Shown here one piece after another: positions 1 through 12,200 of a DNA stretch of 64,000 nt. Below the pieces are notes generated by a model. That model worked only from the letters and a program-made list of their open reading frames with translations, was not told where the DNA came from and did no database searches. Each line of letters opens with the position of its first letter. The stretch's first letter is position 1. The stretch spans positions 1,248,989-1,312,988 of the forward strand of contig WNKI01000002.1 in NCBI GenBank assembly GCA_015350385.1, in the 5' to 3' direction. The stretch comes from Aculops lycopersici. Its lineage: Eukaryota; Arthropoda; Arachnida; Trombidiformes; Eriophyidae. Position numbers and translations under genes: made by a program.

Positions 1-3000
1 AAGTTGTCGTCAACTCGTTGGTTCGCTCGCTTGCTCATCCCTTTGCCTACCAGCCTGCTGTTGTTAGCTTATAGTGGTAGAACCGTAAGCGCCACCATTA
101 CTGCCGAAGCCACCAGGCTAAGTGAGCAGCGTGTAGGTGAGTTATCCTCTCTTGTCTTTTGCAGTTGGTCGTCTCCCACTTCATTCTAGAAATCTCGTTC
201 CTGACTCTTTTCTCTCTATTAAACTAGATATCTAATAGACGGCAGGCTTGCTAAACTAACCACCACCTGTTGGCCGGCAGCTACCTGCGCGCGACCTCGA
301 GGAGCGAATTGGAATCGAGAACTTCGAATATTATTATCCGAGGGTTCGACGCTCGCCAACTAGTTGTTAATTTTAATCTTACTTCGCTTGGCCTGTAGGC
401 AACACCACGAGAGTAGCTGAAAAAGAGAGGGTTAAATTTATGTGTCGTTAAGTTCGAGCTTCTCACTTGACATGCATCTATAACTTTGACGATGATGATG
501 ACGATGACGACGATGACGATGGTGATAACGACGACTAATTTTATCGCTTTGATAATCGACAATCGAGTGACTCAAGAGTCAACAACTCGAATGGGTGCGC
601 CACTTAAATTGAGTGATCGAATTCTAACGGGATCAACTGAGAGCGAGAGTCGCAAAGTGGCCGACAGGTGGCCAGCCGGAATGGAACTAACCGCCACTCA
701 CCTGTCCTAGTATTGAGTGGTTGACTCGGACGCCGAGTGATGATGCGACTTGACTCGCTAATTTGAGTTGGTCAATCGCCTCAAAAAGTCAAACGACCTT
801 AGGGTTCGGAGCTAACACATCAGTGTCTAGGGCCAACTCATCACGCGTTACGCAATATCCTTTATATGAGTGTGCCTGCAATTGTCTGTGCGGCCTTTCA
901 ACTCACCTGCCAACACGCATCGCATTGATCTTCATTGGTCTTGATATGCGTTTATGTTTGTGCCGACCAGCACACGCTAAAGAGTGTTGGCGTTTTCACT
1001 GGCTCCATGATTGCTCACGAGTGATGTCTGTGCGTTTTGGTCTAACAGTCGGTCGGCGAGCTGAATCTCTTGACCTCGAGGGTAGATAGTGGCGAGCAAG
1101 ACGTGAGTTGGCAACTCAGATAGCTAGTCAGCCGTACGGCCGACCGGCCAGCAGCTAAATTTGCGCTCGATTGCCATGTTAGCCACGGAACAGTAGCAGT
1201 AGCAGCGGCAATGACAAAATTAACCAACACCACTTGTTGCTGGCCTTATGATATAATCAAATAAACAGTGAGACGAGGCGACAACAAAGTGGCAATCGCT
1301 GGACTCTCTGGCAACAACAGGTTGCCGCTGTTGCTGCTGCTTGTGGCCGGCTTCAAGCGGCGGTGGTGGCAGCAGCGGCATTCAACAGCTACCTGCCGGT
1401 CTAATGGGATAAGTATAAATTGAATCCAATCAGAAGTTTGCTATTTCCCCCGCCCCAAACCAAGAGACTTGTAACCACCACCTTCCTCCCCCGAAAAACA
1501 TTGGCCACGCCCCTCGCCGACTCCACTCGCTGCACCCAAGCGGACGGAGAGTGATGAGCAGCGGCAGCAAGAGGGAAAAGCGAAATGCTGGCTACAAGTG
1601 GCTTGGTTACTTTTGGTCTGGTTGTCGGCAATCAGCGCCGCAGGCAACGGCCAAGTGGGAGTCGAAGATACGCGCTTGCCGGCAAGCTAGCTTGCCAGTT
1701 AGCTAGCTGGCTAACTACACTCTGCGAGTTGATTCACCTGAATGATTTTCATTGATCAAACGAGGAGAACGACGACGACGTCGTCGTCGACTAGAGAACC
1801 AAAATCACACATAACCGGCGATGCTGGTAGATACTTGCGTTCTCGTTTTTCATCGCGACTTGTTGGTCTGGTTTTACTCTTGAAAGTTCAACTATGATAT
1901 ACAACAACAACGACTAGTTCTCACTCTCACTCTCCTGGCAGTGTTATTGTAAGACTGCTAGCAAGTCGAGCCCAAGAGGCTGAAACTGAGTCTCGGCCAT
2001 TGAGTCGCCCAGCTAGCGGCTCAGCTCGACTCTCTCGAAACTTGAAGAAGTTCAAAGGTTTCTCATTGAGTTTGCGCTGAGTCTCTCAATCTAAAGCACA
2101 CAGTTTGTCGGGCGGACGGACGGACGAACGGACACTTGTTGCCTGTGCGTTCATTTGCCTTGTGCGACTGTGTATTTGTGTGCTGTTGCCGCTGCCGCCT
2201 GCCTGCCTGCCTACAATGAATGCTCGAGCGGCAGCCAAAAGTTACGACAACAACGACACTAGGAATTCTTTATTTAACTCTCTTTAGGCGCCAGTTTACC
2301 TGTCCGCCTGTCTGCCTGCCTACTTACCTACTGTACCTGTCCGCTGGTTTCGCTTTTCAAACTTAAAAGTCGGAATTGGACTCCCAAGTCGACCAGCAGC
2401 CTAACTGTGCGCTCGTCTGTCTTGTGCTTGAAAGTTAGCTAAAGTGAGAGTTAGCTTTTGCATTGCGTCACTCGGTTAGCTGGTAGACATTTGCATTTGG
2501 CGAGCCCATTTCAAGCAATACAACGCCAACGCCAGCACAAAAGTTGGAATAGCGAGTCCTCATGCGTCTGTCTCATAATAATAATAATTATTACGACGAC
2601 GACAACGGCGACGAAGAAGAAATAGGTAGCAACAGGTGGAATTCGTAGTAGCAACAAGCGCGACAACGTCGCCGACGTCAAGGTAATCGGCGTAGCGAGT
2701 TGACGATAATTAGATTGAAAGAAGAGAACAGTTTTCCTCCGCCGTCATCCTACATCAAGTGCCATCTTCAAATTCTCAATTCTCAATTCCTAGTCCTCAA
2801 CTATCGATCATTGCGACTCTGTGAGCTCAAGGCGTCAAGATAGCATGCAAATGAGAGATTGATAAGGATAGCCAGAGAAGAAAATTGGAGTTATGTAACG
2901 AAAACAAGTGAACAACAAAAGAAGTAACGACACTTACAAGATTGACAACAAATTATATAATAATAGAGATAATAACAATAGTATAGTATAATATAGTAAC

Positions 3001-3041
3001 TAATAGAAATAGAATTAGACGCCAAATCATAATATATTAAA
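1..3041. other. Non-coding region upstream of the CD36-family gene
   Basis: No convincing coding exon is visible on either strand. Open frames are short, mostly lack an ATG and show no recognisable motif. There is a GAT/GAC-type trinucleotide tract near 484-536 and a cluster of short perfect palindromes at about 1672-1712. The last 150 bases are very AT-rich and lead directly into the ATG at 3042, so they are probably 5' UTR or core promoter of the next gene. Confidence 0.6.
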
Positions 3042-6000
3042 ATGGTTATATCATCCTTTATAAGCTCGATTCTTATTTTAGCTCTCGGCATATGGGCTTA
3101 CATGAGATTGGAGACAACAATGAACTCGTTTACCGAGCGACAACTTCAAATTGAACCAAGCAAATTTTCATATAAAATGTGGAAGGATATGCCAGTGACA
3201 ATGTATCAAAGTTTTACCTTTTTTAATTTAACAAATTGGAATCAAGTGAAATCAATGGGCCAAAAACCGCGCTTTGTCGAAGTTGGTCCCTATGTATATA
3301 AAACCATTTGGACAAAGGCGGATATTAATTTTATGGACGAGCAAAAGTTGATTAGTTTTAGTGAAAAGAAATTGTGGATATTTGATCCAAAATTATCCAA
3401 AGGTTATGAGGAGGATTTGATTTGGACAATTAACACACCGCTAATGACTGCATTGGCATTGATTCAGAACGCACCTGTGATAACTAGAAATGTTGTTAGT
3501 GTTATATTGGATGGTTTAGGCGAGGGAGCATTTATAAGACGGAATATAAAATCACTTCTATTTGATGGCTACGCAGATTTAATCGTCTCCGTTGGTCCTC
3601 TATTTGATCGAAGGTTTGCAAATTTTAATGGAAAATTTGCCTACCTTTACAACAAGAATGATTCGATCGATGGAACTTGGACCGTTTCGACGGGCTCAGA
3701 TGATATAGCAAATTTAAACAAGATAATAAGATTTCAAAGCAATATAGTCAACATGACAAGCTTCTCCTCGGGCCAACTACCGCAGGGTCTAAACGAGGTA
3801 AAGCCGGAGTGCGCTTCCGCTTGGAGTTTGGACCAATCGACGAACGGCCAACTCTTTGCTCCGTTTAGTAGTGATTTAGAACAATTAAAGCTTCATCAAC
3901 AATTACAAGCCATTAGGGCGCGCCAAGTTAGAAGTCAGCCGGAAGTGGCGCATCCAGTTCCGGTTGCGCAAACATTGTCAAGCTCACCTGTGATTGCGCA
4001 AGCGAAGAGATTCTTTAGCAGAAGTGTGGCAGCGCCGACAACCCCAACAACAACCGTTTCGTCGTCATTAACTACACCAACAACCACAACAACAGCAACT
4101 ATACCTAACACTAGCTCAATGAGTGGCCAAATAAATCTTCCGGCGAGCGATCAGCAAGGTGACCTTCAAAATCCCCCTAACCACCAACAAGATCTACAAG
4201 AGTTAGTTCCTAATCCATTTTTAAACCAAAAGTCAATTGACGCGCTGACCAGCAATCAGCAATCAAATCATCATAATATGAATAATCAAGTCACCACTAG
4301 CAACTCAGCATCTCAAAACCAAAACCATCAGCACCAACAAGACTCAAAACCTCAGCTCAAAGATATTGGCAAATTTATCTTCTATCCCGATTTGTGTAGA
4401 CCGCTCCACTTGTTGCCCGCCAAACAGGAAGTCACGGCAGCAAACGGAATCAAGGCATCAAGATACTATATTGACCCAAGGATATTTATGAACTCCACCC
4501 AGTTGCCCTCAAATCGATGCTTTGAAATGAACCCAAGACCACCGTTAGCAAATGCATTGGCCGCCACCATTAACAGTGTAACGGGCGCCAATGTTGCCTT
4601 GCCAAATCTCGTAAGCGGCGCCTCGTCACCCTTTGCAATGTTTAGTCCGCCGAGTGGCCTTGGTGGTCTGGGAGGCCATCTTACCTCCCACCATCACCAT
4701 CCGCATCACCACGATTCGGGAGGCGGCACTGGCGGTCCCTTTGGGGGCGTGTCGGGTTTGTTTGAACGCTCAAATCATCCGACCTCGTTCCTGAATAACG
4801 CGTTGCATAGTTTAAGCGCAACAGTCGGCGCCACGGCGAACAATCTCAGCGGCATCGGTGGCAATGGAAATGGAGCTGCGACAGGTGGTAGTGGCGCAAA
4901 CTCGGCCTCGAGCGATCAACAGGCGAGCGCCTCGAATCAAGCGCCAATCAGTCGGCTCGGGAGAGTGAGGCAGTTATTCAGTAACATAGTGTCGCAGCGT
5001 ATGTCAGCCGCAGGACCGGGGTCCTTGTTGCCATCGCTCGCTGGCGGTCCTGCAGGAATGCTCATCGGTGCCGGTCACAACAATCACAACCACGCTCATC
5101 ACAACAACAACCACCACCACCACCCCTTCTCGTCACTGGCCCGGAATTCGCCCGACGCCAGCGAGTCAGTGCCATCGCCCGTTGGCGTCGGGTTGTTCAG
5201 CCACAACCCGTTGGTGAGGCGTGGCGGCCCGCTTGCCTCGGCGCTGCTCAACACCGACTTCCGGCGAGCGCATCATCCCAACGACCAAGTGAACCATCCG
5301 AATGGCCTGGCCAACTCGGGAACAGCTCCAGCGGGGTCCGTCTCAAACCAGCACAACAACCACCTGCTCGGCCAGCCAACCGGAAGCGACCGCTGGGTCA
5401 CCCAGTTTAGGTTCAAATGGCCGCGGGGTGTGTTTAGTATTGGCCAGTGTCAGCTTGGCGCTCCTATCTACGCCTCGTTGCCTCACTTTCTCGATGCCGA
5501 CGATTACTATTTGGAACAGGTGGATGGTTTGAAGCCAAATAGAAGTTTGCACGAATTCTACATTGACATTGAGTCTACGTTGCATTCAATTCCCGTTGGC
5601 GCTAAGGCAAGACTCCAACTGAACGTCGCAACTCCAGAGCTTCGCTTTAGAAACATTCCCAATGCCATGATTCCGGTTCTCTGGCAGGAGGTTACGTTTA
5701 ATATTGATAAGCCAGTCGCTGCAATGTTGTACTGGTCCTTCACCATGTCCAGCACAATCTATCAGTTAATCTCCATATTGATGCTAATATTTGGCACTAG
5801 CCTGATGGTCTACTCGCTAGCAGGTGGCCTCATTGGCCTGCGGCGAGTAGGAGGTAAAAGCTCGGCATCGTCTTCCTCTTCTTCGTTAGCAACGTTGTCG
5901 AATTCGACAGGTAGAGGCAGTACAAATGGCCCAAAGAGCAACAAAAATCACAGCAACAACAAAGTAATCAACTCAGAGACCGAATCCCATTCGTCAGCTT

Positions 6001-6272
6001 TATCCTCGAGCCACCAGCAGTTGGCTAGCATCACAAGCACAAGTAGCATTAGCAGCAACCAAAGTATAGCCAGTGGTGGCTCCAGTGCCATAGGCGATCA
6101 GTTGCCCCACAAAGTGATCAACAACAGCCACCAGTTGCGCCACAATCATCGACACCAACCACTTGAAGGCCATCGACACTGGCGACGACCTGACAGTTGG
6201 CAGTCGCAGGCCAACAGCTCGTCGGAGGTTTCCACGCCAACGAGAGAGATGGACTTCCAGCATCACAACTGA
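3042..6272 (+). CDS. CD36/SNMP-family scavenger receptor with two large low-complexity insertions
   Basis: This single-exon protein of 1076 residues is a class B scavenger receptor type membrane protein, a family that binds lipids and lipoproteins at the cell surface. The N-terminal membrane anchor is at residues 2-21. It is followed by the typical start of the ectodomain, including F-x-E-V-G-P-Y-V-Y near residue 80. The second anchor lies near 905-935, preceded by the conserved block with S-L-P-H-F-L and by V-P-V/I-L-W near 875. Family members are usually about 470-550 residues. The excess comes from two insertions, roughly residues 278-440 (Gln, Asn, Thr, Pro rich) and 508-780 (Gly, His, Asn, Ser rich, with His runs), plus a Ser/His-rich cytosolic tail after about 945. 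The conserved segments F-Y-P-D-L-C-R and R-Y-Y-I-D-P lie between the insertions, in the correct family order. The start is the first ATG after AT-rich leader sequence. An unspliced in-frame intron within an insertion is possible but has no clear splice sites. Confidence 0.85.
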   Translation: MVISSFISSILILALGIWAYMRLETTMNSFTERQLQIEPSKFSYKMWKDMPVTMYQSFTFFNLTNWNQVKSMGQKPRFVEVGPYVYKTIWTKADINFMDEQKLISFSEKKLWIFDPKLSKGYEEDLIWTINTPLMTALALIQNAPVITRNVVSVILDGLGEGAFIRRNIKSLLFDGYADLIVSVGPLFDRRFANFNGKFAYLYNKNDSIDGTWTVSTGSDDIANLNKIIRFQSNIVNMTSFSSGQLPQGLNEVKPECASAWSLDQSTNGQLFAPFSSDLEQLKLHQQLQAIRARQVRSQPEVAHPVPVAQTLSSSPVIAQAKRFFSRSVAAPTTPTTTVSSSLTTPTTTTTATIPNTSSMSGQINLPASDQQGDLQNPPNHQQDLQELVPNPFLNQKSIDALTSNQQSNHHNMNNQVTTSNSASQNQNHQHQQDSKPQLKDIGKFIFYPDLCRPLHLLPAKQEVTAANGIKASRYYIDPRIFMNSTQLPSNRCFEMNPRPPLANALAATINSVTGANVALPNLVSGASSPFAMFSPPSGLGGLGGHLTSHHHHPHHHDSGGGTGGPFGGVSGLFERSNHPTSFLNNALHSLSATVGATANNLSGIGGNGNGAATGGSGANSASSDQQASASNQAPISRLGRVRQLFSNIVSQRMSAAGPGSLLPSLAGGPAGMLIGAGHNNHNHAHHNNNHHHHPFSSLARNSPDASESVPSPVGVGLFSHNPLVRRGGPLASALLNTDFRRAHHPNDQVNHPNGLANSGTAPAGSVSNQHNNHLLGQPTGSDRWVTQFRFKWPRGVFSIGQCQLGAPIYASLPHFLDADDYYLEQVDGLKPNRSLHEFYIDIESTLHSIPVGAKARLQLNVATPELRFRNIPNAMIPVLWQEVTFNIDKPVAAMLYWSFTMSSTIYQLISILMLIFGTSLMVYSLAGGLIGLRRVGGKSSASSSSSSLATLSNSTGRGSTNGPKSNKNHSNNKVINSETESHSSALSSSHQQLASITSTSSISSNQSIASGGSSAIGDQLPHKVINNSHQLRHNHRHQPLEGHRHWRRPDSWQSQANSSSEVSTPTREMDFQHHN

Positions 6273-9200
6273 ATCATTGATTGATTCAGTTGGTCTCGAT
6301 TTATGTTATATATATATACATACAATTATATACCTTGCATATCATATTAATTACTCTAATTATAAACTTTGAATGTATTGAACCCATTAATATAATACAT
6401 AAATAATATATATGACCACATCACTATAAATACAGAGGAACTCATCATCATCATCATCAGCGTCACCATCATCATCAGTAACAAGGAAAGCAAGCCAAAG
6501 CTAAAGCTCAAACTCAACTAGCTCGCTAGCATCGTGCGCAAATCCTCTCGTCGTGGCACCCAAAAGAAACGACGAAAGTTGAAATAGAAGAGATGGAAGT
6601 AGGAGGAGAAGAAGAAGAAAAAAAGAAAAGAGTCGCAGTCACTCATTAAACACTAGCGGCTGGGTAACAGGTAGCAGTAGTTGTAGCGTGTATCAGCTAC
6701 TAGCTACGACAAGCAGCAACCTGTTAGCCGACCGCTTGACCCACTAGTCAGCCCAACGAAACGAAAAGAAATGAATCGAATAGAATCAAATCGAATCAAC
6801 TTTCTCTTCTCTCTCATTCTTGTTCGCTTAGTCGTTCGTTTAGCTTGCTCAATTTATTTCATAAACATAGCAAAAACTTGGCAACTTGCTGGCCACTTAG
6901 ACCCTAGCCTTGTATCTCATTTTAGCCATCGCTGCACATCACAGTCGTCGATGTTGATGTCGATGGCAATACGCGTTGCCGCTCATTTGGCTGCCGGTTT
7001 CACTGACGCCGCCGCCGACTACGACGCCGAGCATCAGAAGACGATTAGAAGTGTGGCAGAGTCTGATTAAATCGGTCATTAGTGTATACGCGCTTGGCAC
7101 GGCAATCGAGGGGATGACGGCGGAGGCTACAACGGCAACAAGCGACTCGCCGCTACCAACTTGGTGTGTGGCGCCGGCAAGCTAGCTAGCTGATGATCCT
7201 CAATTGCACTTGTTCTCGGCTACCGTGTGCTGCTCCCTCTGCCGCCTCGTCTTCGTCATCGTCGTAGTCGTCGCCACATTTGTTGGTGTTCAAGACTATT
7301 AATGTAACTCAGAGATCGATACGAAATTGAACGAAGCGATTCGAGAGCAACATGTGCAAAAGAGTAACAAGTTTCCAGCTCGAGGGGGGCAACGGAACCG
7401 TTAATAAGATTAGAGAGCAGCTAGTGGTGCTTAGGTCGGAGCTAAAACTTAGTATCTGGTGGCAAAGTGTAGAAAGTGACTGAAAATGCGCGATGATTTG
7501 CGCAAATGGTGGCCAGCCGGTGGCGGTCCTCCTGTTGTAATTGTACTTAAAAATGGCAACTTTTTTTGAATGTCACTCTGCTGGTAGTCGATTAAATTTA
7601 GCCTCCAGTCTATGAAGCAAGGTTCTCAATTCGTTAACACCGACTGTTCAGCCCAATGTTTGCTACATTTAGAACGATGATACTTTGTAATTCAGTATGA
7701 ATCAATATGCGAGAGATTGAGAGAGAAACAGTAACAGAGGGAAAGAACTTTACTTTTTCCCCCCTTGCAAGCCGCAACAAGACCAAAGACGAAACAACTT
7801 TATGAGCCCAACAATTGCCATAGCTTTTTAGCTCGACATGTTTAAGCATAAAGTTCACAGGTAGCGCTGAATCAACCTTGGCGAGATGCCATCTCAAGTT
7901 AGGGATCGGGAGACGCGATTTGAATTTTAATGGATCATAATAATTGTGGCATTTTGATATATAAGTCTTGATCTCGATTGGCTTTAAAGACTTTGTTTTG
8001 CTGAGGCTACTGATGCCTAAAATATCGAACCCTCAATAACAAGAATCACCACTTAAAGTGAACAAAAATAATAATTTGAAGCCCTTGTTTACCTGTTAGA
8101 AACGAGGTGCAGCAACAAACATGATTATCTCTATTATCACACCACTTCTCTCGTCTTCTCCATCTCCCCTTTTCCTGCCATTGACGGCGCTGATTATCGT
8201 ACCTTGATGTCAGACATACTTTACTGTGGCATGCGCTGAAGCGCGAGGAAATGAAGCTCGACAAGCTGAAGCGAATCAACAGGTAGCCTGGCGAGTCGAT
8301 AACGATGATAGTACGTCGCGCGTATCACCGCCGACAGCACTGGTAACTTCGTCGTCATCAACGTCCGCCTTTCTAGTTTCAGTCGGCGGCGGCACTGGCA
8401 GTCGCTGCGTAGTTGTGGCGCTCCACCTGTTGATTCAAAGACACTGCTGATCTTGCCCAGCTCGCTCACTTCCTGAGGAAACCCGGCAGCGACAACGACG
8501 ACGATGGCGGCTACGATGAGTCAGGGAAAACCTGGCACCGCCGCATCGATTGATGGTTATAAATTGAAAAGGCAAACGTAATCATTTGCTCCCAAGCTCC
8601 AGCTAACAAACTAAAGCTCAAGCTGAACGGACAGAGAGACGCTAGGATTAACTTGAACTTAACAAACTATCCTCTCTCCGTGCAAAAGTATTGAGCAAGC
8701 GGCTAGATTGTGGCCATAGTTGCAACCGAAACAGAAACAGAAACACAGACAGAAAAGGCAGCGGCGGCGACCATCATCGACGCCGCGCCCCTCGAGGCTT
8801 TGGGCTTGCCGACTGCTCGGCGTTGGTGCTCATGGAATAGCAATGGCATCAGCAGCACAGACAGCGGTAACGATGGAAGCTATCGAGACAACAAGTGGCA
8901 CGCGGCCGCCTCATGCCAGGTGCTCTAAAAACTTGTTTGCTTTTCGCGCTCGCTCCCTAGCTAACGCTTCCTCTCTCCTAGTTTCCTAAGCTCGTCAATC
9001 AACTTTCACCCGCGATGTTGTTGCATCTATCTGCTTGGCCATCTAAAATTGCTAAAGAATTCTTCTCACACCGGCCTTCTCTTACAAGCTGTTCCTACTT
9101 CGAACTAGTAAACAAATCAGCTTCTACTTTGGTTATGTTATTGAGCCAGAAAGCTTCGAGTTTTCTGTAAAATGTGCAGTAAGCATGCGCTTAGCGTGTG

Positions 9201-12200
9201 CGCTGAAAAGAACGCCAAAAGTGACGTATCAGAATCCACATCAGCCACAGGTGTCTTTGGACCCTTCGTTGCTTCAGATCGTGACGAATTCTGCGACCAT
9301 GACTTCGATTTCGATTATGACAAAGACGAAAACGACACAACAACAACAACAACACGTCACTTGTTGGCACGGACTACGCTGCTTGTCAAGCGGCCGCTAT
9401 CTCACCTGTGTACAGGTGGCCGGCTCGACGCGTTGCATCCACAACTCTGAACCCTGCAACCGCTAGGCGATCCTTTGACAAGTGAGAGCAAGGAATGATA
9501 CATGTAACAAAAGTGGCGGCATCTACGGCAGTCGCTCAAAGCAGCGATTTCGAAGAATAACACCAACAAGCGACCTCCAGTCGCGCAACTTGAGGAGGCG
9601 CATGGCAACACAATCCGCAAGTGGCAACTGTCAAGCGGTAGTGGGATCTTCACGTCCACTTCCATCGAATCTCAATGTTTCAAATTTTCTTTTGCGCCAC
9701 CTTGGTGCTGATACCAAAAAGTCGGCGCCACCAGCGACGACGATACAAGGATGGTTCACGTAGCAGCCAGATGAGGTCGCACGCTTTAGCTCTAGATATC
9801 GATAGAAACAAAGTGATGCGTCTCATTCCAATACTAGGGCTGCCAGTCAAGCTTTATTTGTTTGTTTCCATTTGTATCACAAGCCACGAACTGATAAGGG
9901 GTAGACTAATGAGGAGGAGTAGCTTGTTGCCTTGTACAAGAGAACAATGCCACGCCAGCGACCCTCGTCAAAAGAACATTCCAAGATTAGAAGGAAATAG
10001 ACGGTTGATTATCGACGCGTTTGCGCTTACTGTGTAAGTTTGTGTGTCTAAGCAAAGATTAGCATCTAAACACTCTCCAATCTAACTGTAGCTTATGAAT
10101 GTTGGCGGCCAACACGCCAATAGCCGCAACTTTTTATATACAACTACAGTTTGCTTATCGCGGACACTATCACATCGAGAACTGTTTTACCTCGCCAACA
10201 AAAACCAATCAACTATTGATTGCTCATATGGTCTCTCATTAGGAGGCTTGTAAATAGGAAGTAGCTTCAACTGTCAGTCAGTTCGATTAGTCAAATGTTC
10301 CGCGTTCTAGTGGCGCCACTTGTTGCACTGCCACTCACTAATTAAGCGGTAGACTGTGTATCAATTATGCAAGAATTTTTGCTCGCTAGCTTGTTGTTTC
10401 GTTGATAGATCATCCTCCTTAGACTCGCTTACGATGCTTACATCGCTGGACTAGAGTCATACGCCGAGCTTGTTGCACCCGTCACCCACTAATTGAACTC
10501 GATCACTAGGACTAGCACACAATCAGAGCAAAGCGCTAACAAACTATCTATTGTTTTGATCATCATCAAATTAAATTTAATACCGTTAGGGTTAAATGGA
10601 GAGATGGAGTTTTGCGAACGTCACTGACGATTGAGTCGACGACCACACAATTCAACTAAACTTTACTGCTCCCCAATCATAACAATCTACTCTCCCGACG
10701 ACAATAACAACATCAAAAACAGAAATAATAACAGCAACCAGAGCAAAAACAACAACAACAAATCCAACTACCGGGTGAGTTCATCAAACTCGATCTCACT
10801 GGTCACAATAGTCACTAGTTCATTTTAGATGCTTCCTCGTAATACCAGATGGTGATGTTTCTCGAATGAACCACCAGTTGCTCTATTCTCCTCCCTCCCT
10901 CAACGTATAAACCTAGAACAAGGTGACGCGTTCAGCCGCTAAAATCTAGTTCTAGCTCATAATACGAGTCAACTTCTCGACCTTTCGCTCATCGCTTGAT
11001 CTCATCAAATTACTCAGCCAAACAAACAAACAGACTAATGATAAGAAGAAACAACACAAATAGGAGGAACATTCGAATTTGATCCTAGCTAAATGATTTC
11101 TCGCTCAACTAGAACCAGACACTTGTTGCTAGGATTTGCTTGAGTGCAAAAGAAATCAGCACAAGTACCTAGCCCAGAAAATCCAAGAATCAATGGATAC
11201 TAGGATACATTTGGTATGTCGCTCTATTGACAATCAAGATAAATAAAGATGCTTTTCATTTTTGCGCACTTAATTGATCGTTAACTCACTTGAATCTCGC
11301 ATGTGTTCTCGAAGGAATGGAAAACGAAATGCACCTAACATTCACTTTCCCATGTTCGTCGTCGCGTCATTTCCTAGCGCCTAGATTCTGGTTGGCCACC
11401 ATATAACCAATTAGTAGGAGATCAACAAGTGCTTGTCCCGAATGTGAGGAGCGAGTCAATGATGCTGAAGGATGAATTGAGACGAGAGGTGGAAAAGTGG
11501 CCCACCTCGCGAACTCATGCTCAACGTATCCAAAAAGGACCAACGATAGACCATCAAATCACTTGCTCGCCTCTAATGGTCTTGAGTCCGATTACCCAGC
11601 TTATGTTGGGTTGCTATCACTATAACAATAATGACAATACGATACTGATAATAACACCCCAGTGCTTTTCCAGAACCAATCTGAATAGAGTTTAGCCAAA
11701 TGCAACAAAAGATAAACTTGGGCTCACAGGCCAACTAACGCCACCGAGTCATGTGCTATCCTCCTCGGCTTGATTTAGCTATCTTTCTGTACATCTCTGC
11801 ATCGTGTTGAGCCGAGCTTGAAATAGCGTTAAATGAGCGCATCGAGACAACCTGTCGATTTGATAGGCCCTGAAGCTATTGTTGCCAATATACTTCATCC
11901 TCATCATTATGGTCATGATTGTTGTATTGATCTATGTCTCGCTTACATAATTACCATTATAATATCCTTGTTCGGCGGTGACATCACAAGCGTTGTAACA
12001 ATTTGCAAATGCTATGTGCGATAAGATTCCAGATGCGAGCCGTGAACTTCAATCTAGTAGATGGTATTGCGGCGATCATAGAAAACTTCACTAAAGTGGC
12101 TCCACCTACATGTCCCGTTGCTCCATTTCTCTTTGTTTAAAGTGACCCCTGAAGTGATTTTCCGCTTATTTTCCCCGTTAATAATCCTAATTGAATGCTA

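Noticed and set aside
4..189. Signal-peptide-like frame at the window start
   Set aside because: It begins at TTG with no ATG, is short, and there is no following exon with a recognisable domain.
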